A stretch of 64,000 nucleotides of DNA. Origin: Nematostella vectensis (taxonomy: Eukaryota > Cnidaria > Anthozoa > Actiniaria > Edwardsiidae). The stretch lies in assembly GCF_932526225.1 (NCBI RefSeq), contig NC_064041.1, forward strand, positions 8,492,313-8,556,312, written 5' to 3'. Shown here in pieces: positions 1-10,256 of the stretch (positions within the stretch are counted from its first letter, which is position 1; each line of letters begins with the position of its first letter). The notes under the pieces were generated by a model. The model was not told the origin of the DNA. It worked only from the letters and a program-made list of their open reading frames with translations, and searched no databases. The position numbers were made by a program, and so were the translations under genes.

Positions 1-21
1 GCAAATCTGTGACTCGATGTT

Positions 22-118
22 CAGATATGTTTACACCCCTTGCGTTTCTCCGTTTCGTTTTTCTCTGTAACAGTTCAGCATGTTTACGTCTCCTGCATTG
101 CTCCATTTCGTTTTTGTG
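22..118 (+). repeat. two-copy tandem repeat, about 54 bp, in an intron
   Basis: Two adjacent diverged copies each run from ATGTTTAC through a pyrimidine-rich stretch to CATTTCG/CGTTTCG plus TTTTT. The copies start near 22 and 77. They lie in the intron before the first exon of the coiled-coil gene. Confidence 0.6.
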
Positions 119-119
119 C

Positions 120-297
120 ATCCGCACTAGAGGTTCTGGGCTTCTTATCCCATACATTGAAGTTGTTTTCTAGCCTTTAGATCTTACTCGAGTCCACATC
201 TGAGGAAATCTTTACTAGACGTTGTCGTCTTTTAATCCCTACATTGAAATTTTATATTTCTTGCCTTTAGATCTTGCTTGAGTCAACCTCCGAGGAA
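120..297 (+). repeat. tandem duplication of an intron/exon junction, about 89 bp unit
   Basis: Two units (120-207 and 208-297) precede and overlap the real exon at 271. Each carries the end of the intron (CATTGAA, then CCTTTAG acceptor), the first ten codons of the exon, and its next codons starting ATC. The 20 bases at 120-139 are identical to 298-317 in the real exon. The upstream acceptor copy ends at 180 and the ten codons at 181-210 encode the same peptide ILLESTSEEI as the true exon at 271-300. No good donor follows the copy, so it is probably not used now. Confidence 0.75.
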
Positions 298-3200
298 ATC
301 CGCACTAGAGGTTCTGGCCTGTTTGATGAGATGAGGAAATTCTCCGTGCTCCTGACCAAATGCTGCTCGGATCTCGTCATTGACATCATGCAAGAGAGGT
401 GAGACTTACGATAACTCAGCAGCCGGGATAGTTAAAGGCCAATCAAGCCGCCATTTTATATTCCCGCTCAAGGCCGAGTGGCTCAAAGAATCCATTTCCA
501 TCGGCTTATTTAAGCAAGTAACCAAGATATTTTCAAATAAATATCGTATAAGACTCGATTAGTAGATTATTATTCTGAAACTTCCTTGCGAACAAACCAT
601 TGTATTTTCAACTATAAACAGTAACAAAGGAGTGGTGGATCGGCAATTCTTAAAGTTGGTTTGGCTATACGCTGCTGTGACGCAGATTGGCATACGTCTA
701 GACAACGTATGGGTGGCGCTACCCGTGGCCAAAGTTTTGTGAAGTAAACCAATAAGGAATTCGAAAAACGAATTCACTAGGTAACCAGCGCGGTAGAGAA
801 ATGATTCAAGCACACCAGAACACGTCAAAAGGTAGTTTGAAGTTTATATATCTCACAAGCTAATTAGCTAACTTTCCAAAACTTTGTCTTGGACACGGTA
901 ACGCGTATTGCTACAGGCTGTTACAACTTGTCTTACATCGCTGTCATATAAATCTTTTTAAAATGTTATAACAGCAGAAGCAAGCCTGATTGATGATTTA
1001 CTCAAGATACGGAAAGTTTGACTCAAAGTTCGGTGTTGTTTGTATCAAAGTTTGTATCATTTGTATCAAACTGAAAAAAAACATCCATTACCATCGGCTG
1101 ATATAAGAAAACTATTATGGTATTTTCGGTTGATTTTGTTTAACGAGACATAAAACGTTTGAGATGTATTTTTCGAGATTCGCCTTTTAACATTAAATAA
1201 AAACAATAACAAAGATGTGGCTGACTGGTGATCTTTAACATTCTCTGATCAGGCGAGATCAAGGCGACGAGCACGCCGACATGGAGTTCAAGGACCTCAA
1301 ACGTCTAACGAGCGAGTGCGAGGGCTGGGTCCGAACGGCTGAGCTACTCACCAGGGAGGTGATGGGAGAGGATTACGAGGAGCCGCCAGTAGAAACGACC
1401 ATACCAAGCAAAGCCAAACCTGTCGCACCCTCCCAGGGTGGGGATACACCGGCGACTGGTGACAACGAAGATGCCAAGTCTATGACGCCTGAGTCTGGGG
1501 TGGCTATTTCTGTCGAGGTAATGAACTACACACTGTTTTTACAATTTCAAAACATTTTTTCGCTTTATTAAGGCCCTCGTTATTAAGAAACTCTTTTAGC
1601 CTCCCAAGAGAGACAGTTTAATGGTGAGACAGCTTGATGGTGCTAGTACAGACATCTCCCCGCGGTGGACTTATTTCAAATCTTAGCTTCGAACTTAAGA
1701 TCGTTTCGGAATTCATGTCTAGATTTGGACAGTAATGTTCTTACAGCTTTTATGAGTTTTTCACGGGAGAACCATCTCAGATAGTCTTTTTTATACTCAC
1801 TAGGTGAAATTCATTGTACTCCTTGGTCAAATTTTCCAAAAGGAAATGCACGAGTTTCGTACAAAGCGAAAACATACACACGAAACAAGGTGTAAATCAT
1901 CGCCATCAGCCATTCAGTGACCCTTGAATGGGTTTCCTCCTCCTTCTACCCTCTTAATCACAGATTTTGGATGGCTTTATTTCTCTTCCTCAGCCAAGCG
2001 AAGAGGACAAACAGCCAGACACAAGATCAGAAGGTGGTCATGTCTCCAAGTCCGAGGAACCCCAGCAACCCTCGCCCTCACCTGAACCCGCTGCTCCAAC
2101 TGAGACTCCTGAAAGCCCCCCTGATGGGGAAGGAGACAAGGGAGGGGAGGGAGAGAGTGAGAAGAGCAAGGAAAAGAACGATGACCTCACGTCCAAGATG
2201 CACGTGCTTGGACACGATGAGAACATTAGGACCAAGTCCTTGGAGCATCTACCCGCTGACCAGGTACAGTGGGCACGCGAAAGTTCGACCCCAAACAGCT
2301 TAAACAGGGACCCGCACTATAAAAGGGCTTAGCTCCGCCCTCTTTCGGATAAATAAAATTCAAACTTCAAGATGACAACATGCCGTAACATTGCGTCGGT
2401 AGTGAGGCTCTTTAGTTGTGTTATCGTTAATAATTTGAACTAATTTTACTGCACATTCCTGCTCTTTTGGTGGGTTATTCATTGTTCGAAGCCAAGAGAA
2501 AATAAACCGAGCAAACGAGAAGAAAAGCGCTTCAAATGTTAAGTTTGGGTTTCGGTCCTCTTTGGCAAACGAGACACGCTTGACTGAACTCCGGAGCTCC
2601 GCACCGCGTAGCAGTTTACTGACAACTGAGCCTTCAGTGGACCTTGTCCAGTCCCTTTGTCTGCGCGGGTCCTTGTTTAACGTTTAAAACAACGAAAGTC
2701 TTTGCGAAGTTTAACTTGACCTTTTATTTGGAATTGATAATGTCATCAAAACAAAAATTTTCCAACGAAATTTGTGTTGAAACCTTTTTTTGTACATAAA
2801 TCTATTTGTTTTTATTATTGTTGTTATTGTTGTTTGCGACTTCTAAAACGGATTTCTCGCCTTGCGTTTCAGGAGCTTGGGCAGCTTGAAGTACCGGATT
2901 CTGAGTCTATGCCAGGTAAGACAAAGATACTCCATTTCGCAGTTTCGCTTTGTTTAACACTTTGGTTATTGTTTTCATTCATATTGGAAATCACATAATA
3001 TGCTAAAATCTCAAAATAGCCATCTAAAAACAAATTTATACTTTATTTACCAAATTCAATTCAATATCGCATTGGCTTGTCCAAATCAGCCGATTGAAAC
3101 GGCAGCTGACATGGATGTTGTTTAAGACACATTTCCTCTAACGTAGAAAGCTTACCAAGCTTGTGTAACTCAATGCGAAAAAGACGCGAGCGGAGAAGGA

Positions 3201-3954
3201 AGAATAGTCCTTCGAGCTTCTTTCTCCGTCTTCTACGCTTATTTTCGTTTGATTTTCCCACTTGCCTAGCTCCCTCTCATTATCCTCTTTCCTTTTCTAT
3301 TCAGCTCGCTCGCCATCTCCGGACACTAAGAAAGCGCTCGAGGCCTTGGCGGCTGTGGAGAGATTACAGAGCCAGTTACTGTAAGTATTATGGTTGAGAA
3401 GGCAAGACTCAATTGATCGTGAATGAGTTGGCGTCGTCTCTCAAACACGTGATTGTAGACTGCAAGCATCAGTCCATATCTATAGTAACAAGTAAAGCCA
3501 GCCTCTCTTGACGTTAACTTGCGTAACGGAAGGATTCACAGTCTCCAATGTAGAAACTCAATGTTTTTGTATCTCTAGAAAAATCCAGTTGGCGTGAACG
3601 ACTGAGCTATCAAGCTACTCTGTTCGGTGTTACGTTCTTCACGTTATTTAATAAATCCCCCTATCATTGCTTTACAGGGAAACAGAAGAGCGTGCCCAGG
3701 CTTCCGAAGAACGCGCACTTAAAGCTGAGACCGAGCTTAAACAGGCCCTGGAGCGAATCCGAGCCCTCGAGCGGTCAGCGTCTCGTGCCAGTGCCCTCAC
3801 GCCTGGCTCCAATACTCCGGGCTCAGAAAGACCGGTCAGCAGTAGCACATCCAATCAAAAACGAGCTGAGTCCCAGACCCCTGCGTCTCACTCACGGTCA
3901 CCTTCCCAGCAATCAACACGAGCATCGACACGCGCTTCGACACGAAAAAAATAG
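271..3954 (+). CDS. C-terminal part of a multi-exon coiled-coil protein (5' end outside window)
   Basis: Six exons join in frame: 271-398, 1253-1517, 1994-2263, 2873-2915, 3305-3380 and 3678-3954. Each is bounded by AG/GT and the phases agree (2, 0, 0, 1, 2). They give about 352 C-terminal residues ending in TAG. The first exon encodes a helical segment (SEEIRTRGSGLFDEMRKF, then LLTKCCSDLVIDIMQER). The middle is acidic and rich in Pro, Ser and Glu, probably disordered. The last two exons encode a coiled coil with regular Glu/Lys/Ala/Leu spacing (ETEERAQASEERALKAETEL), then a Ser/Arg-rich tail ending in TRKK. A polyadenylation signal follows about 80 bases after the stop. Upstream exons lie beyond the window. 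I do not recognise the family; a ciliary or cytoskeletal role would be a guess from the coiled coil alone. The exon structure is well supported; the function is unknown. Confidence 0.8.
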
Positions 3955-4031
3955 TCCAATGAGCAGATGGGGATAATTGTAAATAGATATAGTTGAACAT
4001 TTATAAAGTGATTTTTTATGTTTGTTTGTAC

Positions 4032-4037
4032 AATAAA
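4032..4037 (+). other. polyadenylation signal AATAAA of the coiled-coil gene
   Basis: A canonical AATAAA lies 78 bases after the TAG stop at 3952-3954, in an AT-rich region followed by T-rich sequence. This is the expected position for 3' end formation. Confidence 0.6.
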
Positions 4038-4286
4038 TGTTTGTATTCTAGTAAATACTGACTCGTTCTTTCCACTGATAAGCCTCTTGTGCCTTATACC
4101 CACGGCTCGATATATAATTAAATTAAATTTTATTTATTTTTCAATTTTACATTAATAAAACACAAATAACGTAGCTTATCGAGGTGGGTTGAGCTTTGAA
4201 TATATTTGAATAATTGTTCAAAACTTTTCTATTTTTTATTTATACATTGATATGGATATGGAATACAACAAAAACTGGTATTCGAC

Positions 4287-4325
4287 TCTGCCAAATTTTC
4301 GTCTTTAATAAGACTTCTTCAGGGC
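4287..4325 (-). ncRNA. hammerhead-like motif, inverted copy
   Basis: On the minus strand: GCC, core CTGAAGA, an extra A, helix II GTCTT-ATTA-AAGAC, core GAAA, then ATTT and GGCAGA. The helix I strand before the core is altered, so only GCC/GGC pairs cleanly. It faces the plus-strand copy at 4335 about ten bases away, and flanking sequence (ACTGGTATTC on one side, GAATACCAG on the other) extends the palindrome over about 4274-4394. Confidence 0.5.
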
Positions 4326-4334
4326 TTCTTCAGT

Positions 4335-4376
4335 TCTGCCCTGAAGAAGTTTTATTAAAGACGAAAATTTGGAAGA
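4335..4376 (+). ncRNA. hammerhead-like motif (minimal type I), relic
   Basis: Order: TCTGCC (helix I), CTGAAGA (matches CUGANGA), extra A, GTTTT-ATTA-AAGAC (helix II with one G-T pair), GAAA, ATTT, GGAAGA. Helix I has one mismatch against the better copy at 37525. The two A and two T after GAA would make a 2-bp palindromic helix III, as in hammerheads that work as dimers. The extra A after the core departs from consensus, so activity is uncertain. Confidence 0.5.
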
Positions 4377-4704
4377 GTAGAATACCAGTTTTTGGTGTTT
4401 GTATTTATTCTTCTGGTTCACGATCACGACAATTTGGGCTTTTTGTATTTATTCGTTTTAATATGGATATGGATATATAGATGAACGCAAGATTAGTTCA
4501 AGTACTGCGCGGTAAAACTAGTCTATTTCACACCCCTTGTGAGATGGTGGAATTTGCCTCCCCGGTACCTTCTGAGTTTTCAGACTTTTCGTTGGTACTA
4601 TGCCTTTCCTGGTACAACGTCACTCTGACCTGTTGGGAATTTTTTTCCCCGAACGAAAATGCACCATGGAAAGACAACTTGACCTGAAGAAAGATTTCGT
4701 CCAA

Positions 4705-4777
4705 TTCTCTGTTGCGCAAACGGTTAGTGCGTTTTGCTATAAACAAAAAGGTTGGTGGTTCAAGCCCACCCAGGAAC
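4705..4777 (+). pseudogene. tRNA-Asn-like sequence, decayed
   Basis: The T arm and acceptor end (GGTTGGTGG, TTCAAGC, CCACCCAGG) match a eukaryotic tRNA-Asn body, and the D arm is recognisable. The anticodon stem-loop is ruined (TTTTGCTATAAACAAAA), so it cannot read Asn. The 3' flank (ACGAAAT, then TTTTGCATA and ATAC-GC) is shared with the copy at 5867, which points to duplication of a longer unit or a tRNA-derived SINE. Confidence 0.65.
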
Positions 4778-4857
4778 GAAATTATTATTTTTGCATACTT
4801 TGATACGGCTTTAAAAGTAGTGCCAGAAACCGTGCCAGTAGTTCAGTGTCCATCCAA

Positions 4858-4871
4858 GTCTCTGTGGCGCA

Positions 4872-4911
<40 letters not shown>

Positions 4912-4917
4912 AGGGAC
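4858..4917 (+). pseudogene. tRNA-Asn (GTT)-like sequence with D-arm deletion
   Basis: The sequence runs GTCTCTGTGGCGCA directly into TTCGGCTGTTAACCGAA, so about 13 bases of the D loop and stem are missing. The anticodon loop CTGTTAA (GTT, Asn), the T arm and the acceptor GTCTCTG/CAGGGAC are intact. The best preserved anticodon and T arm of the three copies, but not a foldable full tRNA. Confidence 0.7.
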
Positions 4918-5100
4918 AAAATTAATTTTAGAAACTTCGAAGGACATTAACAAGTGTAAATAGAGCATATTAAACATGGCAATATAACTCGAAAGTCTTT
5001 CATTTGATTTGCTCTAGCGTGATCCATGTTGATGGAAGAGTGAACCTTCTGCTTCATAAGATTTGTGTATGGCTTTATAAATCTTTTTCTGTTGTATTTA

Positions 5101-5810
5101 GATAATGAAGCATTTTGGACCGTTTTACACGGTTATTCAACACCCCCAATCTCATTATCGAAAAACAATGGGGAACTATTCCTAGCACTATCACCCAAGT
5201 GCGTATAATCCGATTAACCCATAACTTGGGTCAGTTGATAAAAAGGTCAGGCCAAATGCATGTTCAAAGTTTGGTAAAATTTCCTCTAGAATCAAGAGAG
5301 CTACGGCGCCATGAATAAATTGTCTTTTGTTTTTCGATAATGAGGAATTTTGGACCATTTTCTACACTGATCCAGCCGTTGCAATATAGGTAAGTTTCAC
5401 CTCATTAACAACAAACAATGGTAACAATTATTCGTGATGTTTCAATTCGGGAATCTTGTATCTGTGTGGCACATAGCTTGGATCACGTGGTTGACAGGAT
5501 AAGCCTAAAGCAATATCAAATTTTGGAGAATTTTCCTTGAAAATCAAGAGAAATATAGCATAATGAATAACTTTCCTATTGTCTTTTGATAATGGGTCCG
5601 TTTTGCTTGTATGATACAGTGATTCAGCATCTCATTTTATTAGCAAGAAACAATTGAGAAAATATTCATCGATTTATATCTCGAGCACCTTTGATCTGAT
5701 TGGCTGATAAATTGGGTCACATGATGAGGACAGTGATTCTAATCCGCCAATAGCGTAAGGGAGAAGTTTCCTGGGAAATTAAAAGAGATATGGCATCGTG
5801 AATATTTTAT
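5101..5810 (+). repeat. three diverged tandem units of about 240 bp
   Basis: Three units (about 5101-5335, 5336-5585, 5586-5810) share the same landmarks in order: GATAATG near the start, then an ACA-GGTT-like block, AACAATGG/AACAATTG, a TTGGGTCA/TGGATCAC block, TTTCC-TG-AAAT-AAGAGA, and a final GGCATC/GGCGCC-TGAATA. Substitutions and indels are many, so the array is old. No coding potential is seen. Confidence 0.6.
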
Positions 5811-5866
5811 GCTCAACCAACGTAACACAAAGTGAATCACTTGATGCCAAATTTACATTCGTTAAA

Positions 5867-5936
5867 GTCTCTGTGGCGCAATCGGTTAGCGCGTTCGGCT
5901 GTCAACCGAAAGACTTGTGATACAAGCCCACGGGAC
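5867..5936 (+). pseudogene. tRNA-Asn-like sequence with Asp (GTC) anticodon, decayed T arm
   Basis: The acceptor 5' strand, D arm (GGCGCAATCGGTTAGCGC) and anticodon stem are intact, but the anticodon loop reads CTGTCAA, which changes GTT (Asn) to GTC (Asp). The T arm (TTGTGATACAAGCCCAC) no longer pairs and bases are missing before GGGAC. It shares 3' flanking sequence with the copy at 4705. Confidence 0.65.
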
Positions 5937-6300
5937 GAAATGTGTACTTTTGCATAGTTCAATACTGCCCTAAGTAAGTTCGAAGTCCGTCCAAACCTGG
6001 TTGATTATTTTCCATAACGAAAATAGACATAAAAAAAACTGGTGAAAAAAAATTGCCAACCTGGTGAGCTTTTTATTATAGAGAGTCTGTTCTTTTGTTT
6101 TAGAATGGCGGTTTCACAGGGCTGTTATGCTTTTGGGAAAATTTTAAAGAAAATAGAGCAATGGTAATGTCATAGTTTTCTTGAAATTTAGAAGAAATGA
6201 AAATCATCCATACATTAAATCATGCACCCTGAGTCAAATCAGTGGTTGAAGTCATCCTTTCCGTAACTTTGCTAGAACGATGGTTGTGGCTACCATTGCA

Positions 6301-6312
6301 CGCGCATGCGCC
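6301..6312. promoter_or_regulatory. NRF-1-like palindrome upstream of the protease gene
   Basis: CGCGCATGCGCC closely resembles the NRF-1 consensus YGCGCAYGCGCR and sits in a short CpG-rich patch about 310 bases before the protease start codon. Only sequence similarity supports it. Confidence 0.25.
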
Positions 6313-6624
6313 GTCGCCGCAATGATTTCGGTCACGTCTTACGGCGACACGTTACACTTATAATTCCATTTTGAATGACTCGTTACATTTGCTTGTACAT
6401 GCGCGAAAGGCATGTATACTGTTGAATCAATTTCCTTTTGTTTTACATTTAAATATGTTGTCCCTTCAGCTGCAAGTTTAAAACAAAAGGTCCATTAGAG
6501 AACGTTAATTGAGAAGTGCGAGTGCGCAACATATTGTTGGTGTATGGCTTCTGCACAAATACTCCCAGTGTCTGAAATACAGAGAACGGAGCAGCAAAAT
6601 CTCGTCTCGATATTGAACGTCAAG

Positions 6625-9600
6625 ATGGTGGTAACAACTCTCGTTTTGGCGATAGCCTGCGCCTTTCTCTCTGCTCAGACCAAAGGTGTGTATTTGACGT
6701 CTTTTCTTCAAGCTATATCTAAACCGCCTAGATTATTTAAATGTTGATTCAATTTATTAAACCAATACTAAGGCTCCAAGCCCTGGATTGTCTACCACAT
6801 AGGACTAGCATTATTTTGTAAATACAACTGACCTCATTAATTAAACGACACCCTATATTTATTACCGGTTATTTTCCAGTGTTTCAATAACTAATATTCT
6901 GTCAAACTTTATCATCAATAAAACACTTTTAAACAGACAACGCGATGGTTTCCGTAATGTATGATTCAATATACTAAAAAACTCATCAATACTGTAGTCG
7001 TACCTGTCATGTCCCATGCTTGAAATAGTTTTTGCTCTACAATCCTGAGCGCGAAAATGCACCAGCAGTTATCTTCATTAAAATACATTTTTAAACCCTC
7101 ACTAGGAAACATGCTCTCAAACGTAGTGTTTCATGGTTTGTCTAGCTCAAAAGTTGTAAAACTTCGACTCAATTTTCATCAGATTTATTGACTAATTGTT
7201 GACGTCATCAATGTGTGGCGAATACGTTCTCATGCTCGCGCGCGTATATTTTATTTTGCTCTGTATTGCCCTTCAGTAATCAGTAATCCGTTTCTGGTTA
7301 TTCATCCTCTATACTCCTCAGTATATGATCAGTTTGTTTGATGCTGATTTTAGAAATCATCCCAACATCAAATGAATGTCCCTCCTCTTGTGACTCAATT
7401 TTATCGCCAAACACACTTTATCTAGTAACATGGATCGTTATTTTGGATTAATCGAAGAGAAGAGACTAAGGACGAGATTGATCGATTAAAAACTCTCTGA
7501 TTTTCTAATAGCTTTGTGTGGTCAGCGGTCGATACCCAGCTCACGCGTCATCAATGGACAAGACGCAGCGCCACATACGTGGCCTTGGCAACTGTCACTC
7601 AGGAGAGACGGCAAACATATATGTGGTGCTTCACTTGTTGAGCCTGGACTGGCAATAACCGCTGCCCACTGCGTTATCCAGAACAAAACGTCAAGCAATT
7701 TTACATTAGTAGCAGGTATTGACTTTTATTCTTTCTCTCCTTGCTGAGGAGGTTAGATTTTGATTTAGAACACACCTTGACTTAGCTACCCCCTTCAGAA
7801 AAAATCGATGCTCCTTTATCAACCACCAGAGTGGAAAAGAACCCCCCCCCCCCTCCCCTTTTTTTCTGGAGCCCCGCTCTAGAGTGGTTATATATTTTCG
7901 CCCACCAATATCGTACCTGAAATGTTACATTTATTGTTCTTGTAGCTGCTGTCTATTGTTTTTACTGCTTTGTATTGGTGATAGTGTGTTATATGTTGCT
8001 TTTAGGCTGCCGTTACAGCTGCCTATCCTATCTATTGCTTCTGCAGTAGACGACTTACAAAAATTACGTAACCTGTTGGGTGGCAAAAACAAGCGTACGC
8101 ACTTCGGCTCTTAGCGTCAAAATAACAACAAAAAGAAATTAAAGGGCTTGTTTTCATTGAACATTTTTTTTACAGCAACAAAAGCAAAGTATTCTTACGA
8201 ATCAGCCTACGAATCAAAGCTTCTTTGCCAGAAAGGGCTTATTTTCATTGAAGGATTTTTATGTCGCTCTCTGTCTCGGCAAGTGCAGTGCAGTGCAAGT
8301 GCAACCACAGGCGCTTACAGAGGGAAAAGGGGGGTACTGTGCACGCCCTTTAGCCAATCCTGGATACGCGCTTGAGCCTATTTCTGTGTTTATTTGCATG
8401 AATTTTCTGCTAAGAGTCACAGTGCAAGTCGCATCAGATGAACTGATCGTTTATGAAAAAAACGCATCATTGTTATGCCGCTGCTCTTGTGTCTTGCAGG
8501 CGCACATTACAGGGAACACGACGGCAAAGAGCTGACGATTTCTAAAATCACATATCACCCTGGATTCAGCTTTGCTACCGCTGACCATGACATCGCAATA
8601 CTGCGACTGTCAGCCCCAGTCCTCCTCACGTCTAGCGTGAACACGATTTGCCTACCCTCTCAAGGAGCAAGAGCGTCACTCGGTGGAAACTGCTTCATTA
8701 GTGGTAAATAATTTGTGACCTGGCGACGGCGCGGCTAGAACGGCGTGTTCGAGATAAAACCCTTTCTCGCTTGGTGCTTAACAATAATATTAAAAGCCTC
8801 AATCGCGCCCAAATTTCACAGGGTCTCCATTATCCAAAACGGCATAGTGGGAGAAGAACCTTTTAGAATATTGTTATACCACCGAAATGGAAATAGGGAA
8901 AAGGGGAGAGAGAGAGGGGGGGGGGAGGGGGTGGCGGAGGTTGAAACCTGAAATCTGTTTCCCTTCTCATCTTTTCAACTTTATATTGGTTGCTATAGCG
9001 GACCGCTGACCACCCTACAGATAGTGTGTATCTAGGTGCGTGTTACAACTGACAAAAACGCGCATTTTCCAGAATAGCGCGCGCTATGGATAAAAAGAAT
9101 TTACACATCTCTACGTGGGTTCCTACTACAAAAAAAGCCATCACTATTTAGACCCCGCGGGTAGATAGACTTAATCCGATAAGCCCACTGGCCTTCCCTT
9201 TCCCTAAGCTGAGTTACACTTATTTATAAGTTGTACCATAACATTATTAAGACCTAAATGGTTGTCGCAATGAAAATGTTGATAGATAAGGTCATCCTTA
9301 ACTCTTTCACTAACCAGTAAACTAGGGTGCTTATTTAACCTACTTTTATGATTATTAAAAGACTTCCTAAAACTATTGATAGTAGACCCTATGTATTGCT
9401 TGCTACACATAGAGCAAGTAATTAGATAAACAACAAAATCTGTAGAGGTGTAGAATGCTGTGTTATAGTTGCGCATAAAACCAATATTTGCAGTGCATGC
9501 AGATAAACGAAAATTGAAAACTTTAGCTTCAAAACCCTGCAGTCTTTGTTACTTTTAGTGTCCTTTTGTAAGGATTGAAGATACATTTACTAGAAAAGAT

Positions 9601-10256
9601 TGTGAACCAAATTTCTCGAATTTGAATCAAGGTTTTTCGTCTCTTTCGTTTCAAGTGGCTTTTTCGCTACTCACTATCTATGGCTCAATAGATACTCACT
9701 ATCTATGGCTCAATAAATACTGAGTACGGGAGCCAATCAAATGGCGAGATTCGTGATAGTATGTGAGTGGATTTATACTAATGACCAATATATATTTCGG
9801 GACATCCAGGGGGGTATCCGGCAGACACGTTTCTGCAATGCTGGTGTTGTTTGCACATCCTTGCTAAAAGTGGCTAAAGTAGCTCGCCAACACTTCTTTA
9901 TCTAATCTTTCATCTCTTGGTTTCTAGGTTGGGGTAGGATAAACTCCTCTGACATGCAACTCTTAGCAAACAAGCTGCAGCAGTCCCGAGTCTCAATCAT
10001 CGAAAACAACAAGTGTAAAGTGAAAAACGACTGTCATTATAAAGTGTTAGATAAGTCAATGGTCTGCGCGGGCGGCGCCGGCAGTAGCATATGTCATGGA
10101 GACAGCGGTGGACCGCTACAGTGCGAGGAGAATGGGCACTGGGTGCTCCGCGGCGTTGCATCATGGGTAGCTCGCATGCACTGCCCGGGAGAGTACTACT
10201 CGGTTTATGCCCGCGTCAGTACGTACATCGACTGGATCAAAGCCAATAGGAGATAA
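6625..10256 (+). CDS. secreted chymotrypsin-family (S1) serine protease, elastase-like pocket
   Basis: Four exons (6625-6685, 7512-7715, 8500-8703, 9928-10256) with phase-1 introns give 265 residues. The start at 6625 gives a clean signal peptide (MVVTTLVLAIACAFLSAQTK); an in-frame ATG at 6544 would put 27 polar residues before it. Activation site: SSR before VINGQDA. Catalytic triad: His in TAAHC, Asp in DHDIAIL, Ser in GDSGGP. The Cys of LCGQ can pair with NTIC, as in chymotrypsin, and the other conserved pairs are present, plus one extra Cys in KNDC. The residue at the 189 position is Ser (SSICHGDSGGP), 216 is Val (SWVAR) and 226 is Ser (YYSVYARV), so I infer a small, elastase-like substrate pocket rather than trypsin specificity. 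An AATAAA lies at 10403-10408. It probably acts in digestion or secretion, but sequence alone does not show which. Confidence 0.93.
9030..9560 (-). mobile_element. Penelope-like retroelement relic: GIY-YIG endonuclease end and 3' region
   Basis: The minus strand is open from about 9550 to 9204 and encodes VVYLITCSMCSKQYIGST, then FRKSFNNHKSRL and a Cys/His region (HFHCDNHLGL). This is the GIY-YIG nuclease pattern found at the C-terminus of Penelope-like elements: two Tyr-containing motifs, a Cys pair, and FR-FNNHKS. The reverse transcriptase part is absent. Downstream on the same strand, 9040-9110 carries TTTTTATCCATAGCGCG and GCGCGTTTTTGTCAGTTGTAA, also found at 37812-37870 next to a hammerhead-like motif. 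The relic lies antisense in the last intron of the protease gene. Confidence 0.75.

Noticed and set aside
1917-2303. 128-codon plus-strand frame overlapping the coiled-coil gene
   Set aside because: Alternative frame of the exon at 1994-2263; the in-phase exon chain uses the other frame.
5867-5936. Functional tRNA-Asp (GTC)
   Set aside because: The T arm does not pair and bases are missing near the 3' acceptor strand; the body is tRNA-Asn-like.
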